Source: Bacteroidota bacterium
GTDB lineage: Bacteria > Spirochaetota > Spirochaetia > JABMQR01
Assembly (NCBI GenBank): GCA_013202335.1
Contig: JABMQR010000191.1
Span: 1 to 30,534 of the forward strand
Reading direction: 5' to 3'
Length of the DNA: 30,534 nucleotides
Shown here: positions 17,053 through 23,775 of the stretch, one piece after another
Layout of the letters: the number at the start of each line of letters is the position of its first letter
Position numbering within the stretch: the first letter of the stretch is position 1
Translations under genes and position numbers: made by a program
Notes under the pieces: model-generated
What the model saw: the letters and a program-made list of their open reading frames with translations, nothing else
The model's database searches: none
What the model was told of the DNA's origin: nothing

Positions 17053-18615
17053 TCAAGCCCGGGTCATCAGTCTGGGGAGAACTGAATCGGTCCGGATGAT
17101 CTCATCGAGCAGACGGGCTGTCAAATCCGATTTCACTCCACAGAAATCCGGATCATCCCAGAGATTAATCTGCTCTTTAGGGTCTTCGAGCAGATTGTAT
17201 AGTTCCCCATACTCCTTATTCCCATACCTGGTCATCCTCCATCTGGCAGTAACAAGGGTCCTCAGTTTTAACTTTAGATAATCATCATCCATCTCGACAA
17301 GAACAGCTCTGTCTTCAGGTTTGTCACTGGTCCAGAATTCCCTCAGGTCTCTTCCGGGAAGAACGGGAAAGGTGTCCGGGGCTTCCGGTTCGGTTGGAAC
17401 AGGACCTTCCAATGGGCTGACAGAAGCAGCGTTCAGTATGGTGGGGGCTATATCCAGAAGAGAAACTGGTGTGCTGCAGAGGCCGCCTTCCGGTGTTACA
17501 CCCGGCCAATTAATGATAAAAGGGATCCTGATCACACTATCATAATGATAAGGGCCTTTTCCCCAGAAACCATGGTCTCCCAGCGACTCTCCATGATCCG
17601 CCAGAAAAATTACACAGGTGTTCTCCCTTTCACCGGACAGCTCGAGAGCTTTCATAAGCCTTCCTACCTGATCATCCACCAGCTCAATTAGGCCAAGGTA
17701 ATGGGCAATGCACTCTCTGGCATAGGGATCAGTTGCATCCATCGGCTGGGCAAGGTTTCCGGTGGAAACGACTGGCTTATGGCGGATTCTTTCAAGGTGG
17801 GGAGGCAATTTGTCCCAGTCCGCCGGTTCAGGAACAGGAGAGGGGACTTCAGAAGGACAATACAGGTTGATATATTCAGCTGGTGGTGCGAAAGGAGGAT
17901 GTGGTTCCTGAATACTTGTAACCAGAAAAAACGGATCCGTTTTACCGGAATTTTGTTTGAGAAAATCGATACTTTTTTCTGTCACCCAGGAAGCTGGATG
18001 AGCTTTAGCCGGGAGAGCCCATTTGTAGGAATTTCTGTTGAACAGCTTTTCTGCAGGTGTTGAGGGAGATAATACCGACCTGTTTATGAAGAGTTTATAA
18101 GCTTCAGGATGATTCTCCTGAAGCCAGTTAACATATGGACCATATGTCGAGTGGGCGCATCCTCCCATGAAATCGGAAGTCTCGAATCCGAAGTACCTTT
18201 CAGGAAAGGACTGAAGAGTTCCATCCAGCCAGTAATTCCAGGCTTCCGGCCAGAGTTCCGGACTTATCGAAACCGCTTCAAGCCTCTTAGTAAGCCCTCC
18301 CGGTGTAAGATGCAGTTTTCCTGCATTATGAGTTCGGTATCCGCTCAACCGCAGGGCTTCGGTGAAAGTAGGTATACCCCTCTTCAAAGGAATCCCATTC
18401 GACCGAACAGAATGAGCTCGCGGACTCTGACCTGTGAATAGTGATGCTCTTGCAGGCATACAGAGGGGACAGGTTGTATACATCCGATCGAAGATAGTTC
18501 CTCCAGCGGCAAGTTTATCAATATGAGGTGTTTTCACCAGAGGATGTCCTGCATAGCCTAGACAGCCGGGGTGGAATTGATCTGTCATGATAATGAGAAA
18601 ATCAGGAGGTTTCAT
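17053..18615 (-). CDS. Type I sulfatase, Cys-type (sulfatase 3)
   Basis: A 520-residue formylglycine sulfatase. It begins LIIMTDQFHPGCLGYAGHP. The modification motif C-M-P-A-R is at residues 52-56 (C52 modified). GKLH gives the conserved lysine, and ADHGESLGDHGFWGKG is the distal metal and substrate region. No signal peptide, so cytoplasmic. The ATG starts two bases after the stop of sulfatase 4, with AGGAG inside the end of that gene, so the two are co-translated. A pair of different sulfatases in one transcript suggests sequential removal of sulfates from different positions of one substrate. The exact specificity is not readable. Confidence 0.93.
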   Translation of the reverse strand: MKPPDFLIIMTDQFHPGCLGYAGHPLVKTPHIDKLAAGGTIFDRMYTTCPLCMPARASLFTGQSPRAHSVRSNGIPLKRGIPTFTEALRLSGYRTHNAGKLHLTPGGLTKRLEAVSISPELWPEAWNYWLDGTLQSFPERYFGFETSDFMGGCAHSTYGPYVNWLQENHPEAYKLFINRSVLSPSTPAEKLFNRNSYKWALPAKAHPASWVTEKSIDFLKQNSGKTDPFFLVTSIQEPHPPFAPPAEYINLYCPSEVPSPVPEPADWDKLPPHLERIRHKPVVSTGNLAQPMDATDPYARECIAHYLGLIELVDDQVGRLMKALELSGERENTCVIFLADHGESLGDHGFWGKGPYHYDSVIRIPFIINWPGVTPEGGLCSTPVSLLDIAPTILNAASVSPLEGPVPTEPEAPDTFPVLPGRDLREFWTSDKPEDRAVLVEMDDDYLKLKLRTLVTARWRMTRYGNKEYGELYNLLEDPKEQINLWDDPDFCGVKSDLTARLLDEIIRTDSVLPRLMTRA

Positions 18616-18617
18616 AC

Positions 18618-19967
18618 TCAGCTCCTAACATCAACATAGACATCTGTCGGCATTAACAGATCATTTCGTAAATATCTGAAGGGATCATTTGTTGCTTTAA
18701 GATGTACATCCAGGGCAGCCTGCATTTCATTAAGTGTTGTCCGGTATGCCGGATTATCGACCAGGTTGTTCATCTCAGCAGGATCAACAGTAAGATCATA
18801 CAACTCCTCGGTATATCGCCTGGCTGAGTAAAAATCAAAGGCCTTTTGGTTTGAGCGGAAACTGGCCGGGCTGAGTTCAATTTCGGTAATAACAAAATCA
18901 AACAGGCAGGTGTTGAGCCCTTTACGGATGTACTTGAACGAATTTGAGCGAACCATTCGGGCCGGATCGTAATATTGGGTATAATTCTTTTCAGCAAACA
19001 CGTATTTTTGTGTGTCACTGAAATTGTTTTGTGCAATTGCCGCAAAACTGCGTCCCTGAATATGATCAGGCATGGGCAGTTCCAATAAATCAAACAGCGA
19101 AGGCAGCAGATCCACATGATTGGTCAGAGCTTTGACCCGATGGCCGGCCGGGAGTATACCGGGCCAGCGCATCAGGCAGGCTGCTTTGACACCTCCATCG
19201 TAGAGGGTGCCTTTGGAGTGCATAAAAGATGCACCGTGGTCTGTGGCAAAAATGACCAGGGTACTTTCAGTTAAACCGGCATCATCCAGGGCCTGCAGAA
19301 CCTTACCCGCATGATAATCCATAAATGCGACTGCCCCATAGAAGTCAGCCACTTCCTGCCGCAGCTCCGGAATATCCGGCAGATAAGGCCGAATTTCAAC
19401 CTGTGCCGGATCGGTTGATTCATAGACATCCCGTTTGAAATGGGAGGGAACAGTACCAAACAGAGCCTCATTGTAGCCCTGACTGGCCAGGCCGATGCGA
19501 TGGGGCTCAAAAAATCCTACATTCGCCAGAAAGGGCTGACCATTCTCTTCTATTTCGCTCAGCCAATCTGCAAAGACCGGTGATACATCTTCACTGTGTG
19601 TTGACTCTACCGGATGCACATGGCTGTATCCCAGTCGGCGGGGGTCCCAATGCTCATGCTGTAGACCAAAAAGATGTGTCTGGTAGCCCACATCATGCAA
19701 AAGTTCGGGCAGTGCCGGACAGTGGTCTACATTTAATTCCCATCCCCGGGGAACCAGGCCCATTAATCCATGAGTATGCGGATAACAGCCGGTAACCAGG
19801 GAACCACGGCTGGGACAGCAGATGGAGGCGGTGGCGAAATGGTTTTCAAAGAGGACACCTTGCTCCGCCATTGAATCCAGGTTTGGAGTTGCCACCGGTG
19901 TACCATAACAACCAAGATAGTCTCCGAGATCATGGCAGGTAATAATCAAAATGTTAGGACGTTTCAT
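18618..19967 (-). CDS. Type I sulfatase, Cys-type, heparan N-sulfatase-like (sulfatase 4)
   Basis: A 449-residue formylglycine sulfatase. The opening ILIITCHDLGDYLGCYGTPV and the motif C-C-P-S-R at residues 50-54 (C50 modified) recall the subgroup that includes N-sulfoglucosamine sulfohydrolase, but this is resemblance, not assignment. The second metal motif reads ATDHGASFMHSKGTLYDGG. No signal peptide, so cytoplasmic. It is the first gene of the sulfatase 4-3 operon. The ATG has no Shine-Dalgarno and lies eight bases after the predicted -10, so the transcript may be leaderless. If it does act on N-sulfoglucosamine, the neighbouring amino-sugar epimerase would fit. Confidence 0.92.
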   Translation of the reverse strand: MKRPNILIITCHDLGDYLGCYGTPVATPNLDSMAEQGVLFENHFATASICCPSRGSLVTGCYPHTHGLMGLVPRGWELNVDHCPALPELLHDVGYQTHLFGLQHEHWDPRRLGYSHVHPVESTHSEDVSPVFADWLSEIEENGQPFLANVGFFEPHRIGLASQGYNEALFGTVPSHFKRDVYESTDPAQVEIRPYLPDIPELRQEVADFYGAVAFMDYHAGKVLQALDDAGLTESTLVIFATDHGASFMHSKGTLYDGGVKAACLMRWPGILPAGHRVKALTNHVDLLPSLFDLLELPMPDHIQGRSFAAIAQNNFSDTQKYVFAEKNYTQYYDPARMVRSNSFKYIRKGLNTCLFDFVITEIELSPASFRSNQKAFDFYSARRYTEELYDLTVDPAEMNNLVDNPAYRTTLNEMQAALDVHLKATNDPFRYLRNDLLMPTDVYVDVRS

Positions 19968-19975
19968 ACTATATG

Positions 19976-20004
19976 AGGATATAATCTTGTATGCAAGTTG
20001 TCAA
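19976..20004 (-). promoter_or_regulatory. Sulfatase 4-3 operon promoter with operator in the spacer
   Basis: On the minus strand TTGACA (complement 19999-20004) and TATCCT (complement 19976-19981) are 17 bases apart. The spacer contains CTTGTATGCAAG (19986-19997), one base off the shared palindrome. Only eight bases separate the -10 from the ATG. Confidence 0.6.
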
Positions 20005-20035
20005 GAATAACTTGCATTCTTCCACTATTCATCTA

Positions 20036-20422
20036 CTATTCCTTCAATTCCATCAGGAACTGGAAAATGTCATCCTGCATACCTGGCAGATTCTCGTGCC
20101 CGTAATCGTAATATAGTGAATATCTTTTATTCGAGTTAATTCGGTTGTAAGCTGCAAACTGGGTGGAAGGCGGACAGATGTTATCCATCAGGGTAATTCC
20201 CATTAATATTTTGGCTTTAATTCTGGACGCCAGATTCTTGACATCAATATAACCAAGTGTGGTAAAGATCTCCTCTTCCCTCAAATGATGAGGATCATAC
20301 TGTCTGAAGTAAACTTTCAGTTCCTTATAGGCATCCAGAGCCAAATCCATTTCCCATACGCGCTTGTAGTCACTTAAAAAGGGGAAGATTGTGGCCGCGT
20401 ATGGAAAATCCAACTGAGGCAT
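20036..20422 (-). pseudogene. Acetyl-xylan esterase (AXE1) family gene with large internal deletion
   Basis: A 128-residue remnant of an AXE1/cephalosporin-C deacetylase-type esterase, normally about 320 residues. The first residues (PQLDFP) match the true N terminus of the family and have an AAAGGAG Shine-Dalgarno. From residue 8 or so the sequence jumps to the C-terminal part (FPFLSDYKRVWEMD). The catalytic Asp (D80, LMD) and His (H109, YGHE) remain, as does ICPPSTQFAAYN. The nucleophile serine elbow and most of the fold are gone, about 190 residues, and the frame is kept. It cannot be an active esterase. It implies that an acetylated carbohydrate was once handled here. Confident as to family; the deletion reading is inferred from family memory. 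Confidence 0.75.
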
Positions 20423-20544
20423 AAGCTTCTCCTTTCATTTAAATGATCTATTGAATATCAATAATTATTAATACTTCAATTCATGCAAAAAATATAGCGA
20501 TTTACTGTAATACAGTTTAATTGATTATTCTATTAATTACCGTA

Positions 20545-20670
20545 ACTTATTACTTGACCATTTGTATTACATTTTCTATTATCATATAATATTAACTGGT
20601 ATACAAGTTCCATGGTAACTTTTGTATGTCTATCAAGGAGAAACTCAGTATGCATGCATTATTCGCCTTT
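20545..20670 (+). repeat. Promoter-leader direct repeat, copy 1
   Basis: This 126-base stretch is closely repeated at 22034-22160. Conserved parts are the -35, the TATTAT -10, ACTGGTATACAAGTTC, the GGAGAAAC ribosome binding site and the first seven codons of a frame (ATGCAT...TTCGCCTTT). Similarity ends abruptly after that. Downstream is a small stem (20674-20689, CCCACA/TGTGGG) with no T tract. Confidence 0.8.
20554..20607 (+). promoter_or_regulatory. Promoter and operator upstream of URO-D-like gene 2
   Basis: TTGACC (20554-20559) and TATTAT (20577-20582) are 17 bases apart, both conserved in the second copy at 22043-22071. The operator CTGGTATACAAG lies at 20596-20607, just past the expected start site. 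Confidence 0.65.
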
Positions 20671-20733
20671 CCCCCCACAGTTTTGTGGGTAAACTGGCAA
20701 AATATCTATATTTGGAAAACATTATCAAAGTAA
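20650..20733 (+). pseudogene. Start of a lost permease gene, copy 1
   Basis: The frame opens ATGCATGCATTATTCGCC behind AAGGAG and runs 27 codons. Only the first seven residues (MHALFAF) match the fuller remnant at 22140. The rest is unrelated sequence after a deletion junction near 20670. It could still act as a translated leader ahead of URO-D-like gene 2, but nothing in it suggests an attenuator. Confidence 0.45.
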
Positions 20734-20813
20734 AACATGGGGTAGAAAATGGTTTCAATAGACGGTAAATGTAATAAATCAGCATATAGATGCTTTCTTT
20801 ATGGAAGTTTGTT

Positions 20814-21983
20814 ATGACAGCAGTTGAGCGCTTTCGCACAGCTATAACAGGAGGTGTGCCTGATCGTGTTCCTACCATGCCAAAAATTTGGGTTGATCTC
20901 GGTGCAGAGCTGGTCGGTGAAGATTTGATCAGTGTTATTGAAGATCCTCTTCTTGCTATGCAGGTCATAGCCCGTGGTGCTTTGTCTGTCGGAGCAGACT
21001 CTGCCAGGCAGTTCCTGTTCCCTGAACGACATATTGAAGTAGTAGATAGTATCGTCTATGAGGTGAACCGAAGAGGAGATCGACTGGGCATCATAGATAT
21101 GCCTGGAGGACTTCAGACACATTTAACAGATAACCGGGTATTTGATTTAAACGATCCATATTGGACAGGGCTTCATCATTTTTGGAGTTCGGATGAGCCC
21201 TTTGTCGACACCCTGGATGATGCAGTCAGTATATTTATTCCTTTAAAGAGTTTTTATGAGGAGTCGGGCTATGGAGACAGACAGCGGAAGGTAATGGTAG
21301 AGGTTGGAGACAAATTAGCCCTGATTGGGGACTGCACATCACCGACTCTCGCTTTTGTTGTTGCCATGAGGGGTATGACCCGCACAATGTTCGATCTTAT
21401 GGAGCGGCCTGAGCTGGTGCATGCTTTGATGGAAAAGGGAGTCGAAATAGCAGCAGAGAGAGGCAAGTTCAATATCGATCTGGGTCTAAAGGTTCTGAGA
21501 ATTAATGACTCTGTAGCCAACATGTCTGTAATATCGCCTGATCACTGGCGGCAGTTTGTTTTCCCCCATATGAGGGATCTCTGTACGAAACTGCATAGGT
21601 ATGACAAAGATGTTCTTCTCTACTGCCACATTTGCGGCAATGTTCTCCCTGTTATTGAAGATATTGTAGCAACAGGTATGGACTGTATTGGTCCTCTTGA
21701 TCCTTTAGGTGGATTCAGCTGCTCTGATGTTCGAAAAAAGGTTGATAATCGCGTTTCATTATTGGGTGGTGTGGACACACAGAGCTTTGTCAGGGGTAAC
21801 TCATTCAGTCTGGAATTAGAAGCCCGTCGCTGTATTCTTGAGGCAGGAGCCAGGGGCGGATATGTTCTGGGCTCCGGATGTGCGATACCAAGGACAGCTC
21901 TCAGCGAGAATCTGATGGCTCTTACCAAAGCCGCGAAGCGATTCGGTCAGTACTCTTCCGGTAGATTGAGTAACACAGATTAA
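20814..21983 (+). CDS. Uroporphyrinogen decarboxylase-like / MtaA-family protein (URO-D 2)
   Basis: A 389-residue URO-D/MtaA superfamily protein beginning TAVERFRTAITGGVPDRVP. This is the paralog with a full MtaA-like metal site: H272-x-C274 (CHICGN) and C356 (GSGCAIPR), the His-Cys-Cys set that binds zinc and activates thiols in corrinoid methyltransferases. MGxD-type and DPLGG blocks are also typical. I start at ATG 20814, with GGAAG seven bases upstream, rather than at 20790. It is preceded by the duplicated promoter-leader module and followed about 160 bases later by the same module before paralog 3. Methyl transfer is plausible, but no corrinoid protein is seen. HemE is unlikely. Confidence 0.83.
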   Translation: MTAVERFRTAITGGVPDRVPTMPKIWVDLGAELVGEDLISVIEDPLLAMQVIARGALSVGADSARQFLFPERHIEVVDSIVYEVNRRGDRLGIIDMPGGLQTHLTDNRVFDLNDPYWTGLHHFWSSDEPFVDTLDDAVSIFIPLKSFYEESGYGDRQRKVMVEVGDKLALIGDCTSPTLAFVVAMRGMTRTMFDLMERPELVHALMEKGVEIAAERGKFNIDLGLKVLRINDSVANMSVISPDHWRQFVFPHMRDLCTKLHRYDKDVLLYCHICGNVLPVIEDIVATGMDCIGPLDPLGGFSCSDVRKKVDNRVSLLGGVDTQSFVRGNSFSLELEARRCILEAGARGGYVLGSGCAIPRTALSENLMALTKAAKRFGQYSSGRLSNTD

Positions 21984-22033
21984 AAAAGAAAGAGGATTTA
22001 TAATTAAGGAGTGGAAAAGATGAGATTACCACC

Positions 22034-22160
22034 ACTTATTACTTGACCCTTTTTAGTACATTTTCTATTATCGTATTAATACTAACTGGTATACAAGTTC
22101 CTGGGCAACAATTGCAAGCCTGTAAAGGAGAAACTTACTATGCATACGTTATTCGCCTTT
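22034..22160 (+). repeat. Promoter-leader direct repeat, copy 2
   Basis: 127 bases closely matching 20545-20670, with differences mostly in the region between the operator and the ribosome binding site. The conserved functional parts suggest both copies are still under selection or were duplicated recently. Confidence 0.8.
22043..22097 (+). promoter_or_regulatory. Promoter and operator upstream of URO-D-like gene 3
   Basis: TTGACC (22043-22048), 17 bases, TATTAT (22066-22071), then the operator CTGGTATACAAG at 22086-22097. Spacing matches copy 1 to within one base. Confidence 0.65.
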
Positions 22161-22247
22161 ATTCCCATCCTGGCTGTTATTATTCTGATGACTGTATTCA
22201 ACTGGCGATCACTAAAGGCTCTTGCCCTTGGTTGGTTCTTTTTATAG
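22140..22247 (+). pseudogene. N-terminal fragment resembling a lactate permease (LctP/LldP family)
   Basis: A 35-residue frame behind AAAGGAG: HTLFAFIPILAVIILMTVF then NWRSLKALALGWFFL. One membrane helix followed by a basic W-R/P-x-K-A-L-x-L-G-W pattern is how lactate permeases begin, where the full protein has about 500-560 residues. Everything after the first helix and loop is missing. It is probably the stump of a deleted permease that once followed this promoter. A free-standing small membrane protein cannot be excluded. URO-D-like gene 3 begins 57 bases later. Confidence 0.5.
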
Positions 22248-22303
22248 GAATACTAATAAAAACGGGAAATTATTAATGATTTTTTGATATAAGGATGCAA
22301 AAA

Positions 22304-23437
22304 ATGACTGGAAAAGAAAGGGTGAAAGCCGCTATCAATTATCAGAAACCTGACAGAGTTCCTGTGCATGAGGATTTTTGGGAAGATACTGTTTATGAAT
22401 GGAGAAAGCAGGGGCTTCCGGAAAGTGTCACCCAGCATCCGGAATCTCTTGGAGATACTGATTTTATGACCAATTACTTCGATTTCGATATAGCAAGACT
22501 ATTTTTAGATACTTCGCCGCGGTATGAAATGAAAATTCTGGAAAATGACGGAGAATTCTATACTTTCGAAGACAGATACGGTTATACGGCAAAAAAAACC
22601 TGGAAGAGGTCCGGTTCAATTCACTATGTATCTACAAAAACCAACAGTATGGAAGACTGGGATAATGTAAAAGCACAATGGCTGAGCAGCATGGAAGATG
22701 AAGCACTCGCTCGAATCGATGACCGGACTTATTTCGAACATTTCGATCCATACCCCGTTTGGCTGGAAGCCAGAGCGAAATATGAAAAGCACCGGGCTTC
22801 GGGACGATATATTCTAACAACAACCTATGGCCCATGGGAAGGAACCTGGCGCCACAGAAGTCTGGACAAGCTATTAATGGATATTGCCCTGGAGCCGGAA
22901 TGGGTATCTGAAATGATGAAAGTTCAGACGGATATGACTATTAAAGTCCTTGAAAAAATGATCCGTTCAGGAATAAAGCCGGATGGCTATCTTATGATCG
23001 ATGATATCGGAAGCTCTAACGGCCCTCTGATAGGGCCTGAAATGTGGAAAGCAATTGTCAAACCCTACTATGAAATTGTAGGAAACTGGCTCGCTTTACA
23101 TGATATCGATTTCTGGCTGCACAGCTGTGGCAATTCGACTCTGATGTTTCCTGACTACATTGATTGCGGTATTCGGGTGATTAATCCGCTTCAGGTGATG
23201 GCAGGAATTGATATAAGGGAATTGAAAAAACAGTACGGTAACAATCTCGCCTGGTATGGAAACATTGATGCCCATATGTTCGGTAAGGATGTAAATAAAA
23301 TTATCAGTGAAGTAGACAGCCGAATAAAATGCTTCCAGGGTGGTGGTTTTATTGCCCATTCTGATCATTCGGTTCCCCCAACCATGACTTTGAAGGATTT
23401 TCAATATTATTTGAACTGGTTAAAGAACAGAAAATAA
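22304..23437 (+). CDS. Uroporphyrinogen decarboxylase-like / MtaA-family protein (URO-D 3)
   Basis: A 377-residue URO-D/MtaA superfamily protein starting TGKERVKAAINYQKPDRVPV, close to the opening of paralog 1. H273-x-C275 (LHSCGN) is kept. The third metal-ligand region reads AHSDHSVPP (352-360), so Cys is replaced, again as in paralog 1. IDDIGSSNGP (about 232-241) corresponds to the block after strand 5 or 6 of the barrel. I prefer ATG 22304, with AAGGA eight bases upstream, over 22295. It is the last gene of the plus-strand set, followed by a 0.5-kb rearranged stretch and an insertion sequence. Function unknown; not a convincing HemE. Confidence 0.82.
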   Translation: MTGKERVKAAINYQKPDRVPVHEDFWEDTVYEWRKQGLPESVTQHPESLGDTDFMTNYFDFDIARLFLDTSPRYEMKILENDGEFYTFEDRYGYTAKKTWKRSGSIHYVSTKTNSMEDWDNVKAQWLSSMEDEALARIDDRTYFEHFDPYPVWLEARAKYEKHRASGRYILTTTYGPWEGTWRHRSLDKLLMDIALEPEWVSEMMKVQTDMTIKVLEKMIRSGIKPDGYLMIDDIGSSNGPLIGPEMWKAIVKPYYEIVGNWLALHDIDFWLHSCGNSTLMFPDYIDCGIRVINPLQVMAGIDIRELKKQYGNNLAWYGNIDAHMFGKDVNKIISEVDSRIKCFQGGGFIAHSDHSVPPTMTLKDFQYYLNWLKNRK

Positions 23438-23657
23438 TTGATAGATATTCTCAACGTCTGAGTTTTGTTCTGCAAATCCGTGGACTTTAACCCGATGCCA
23501 GGGGGATGTATTCTATATCCCTTAAAGAGGAGTCCGTAGGAAGCGTACAGTAAGTTAGCTAGTTTAAATTATTAACCAAATAGCATATTTAGTTTTAAAT
23601 ACATATCGAACAGGAGAAACCAAAATCGCCGGAAGCCTGAAGGAATTACGTTCCTTT
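23438..23657. other. Gene-free stretch after URO-D-like gene 3
   Basis: I see no gene here. A weak stem, AAGGAA/TTCCTT at 23640-23656 followed by TTTA, could end plus-strand transcription. The region is probably rearrangement debris between the cluster and the insertion sequence. Confidence 0.4.
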
Positions 23658-23775
23658 TTATCGAATCAGCAGTGATACATAGGTAAACTCATAATCGCCC
23701 AGTTCTTTTTGTCCCGAATCCTTTGCGCCGTAGCCGAATAGTGCACCCATGGAGAGTACAAACAACAACATTACT
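23658..23775 (-). pseudogene. Signal-peptide stump of a secreted protein, cut by the IS
   Basis: Read leftward from the IS edge, the minus strand encodes LVMLLFVLSMGALFGYGAKD, then SGQKELGDYEFTYVSLLIR and a TAA stop. This looks like a signal peptide and first mature residues of a periplasmic binding protein (TRAP or sugar type), but it is too short to assign. The initiating codons would lie where the IS now begins, and the body of the protein is also missing, so both ends were lost. Confidence 0.45.

Noticed and set aside
20674..20689. CCCACA/TGTGGG hairpin after the copy 1 permease stump
   Set aside because: Short stem without a following T run; not convincing as a terminator or riboswitch.
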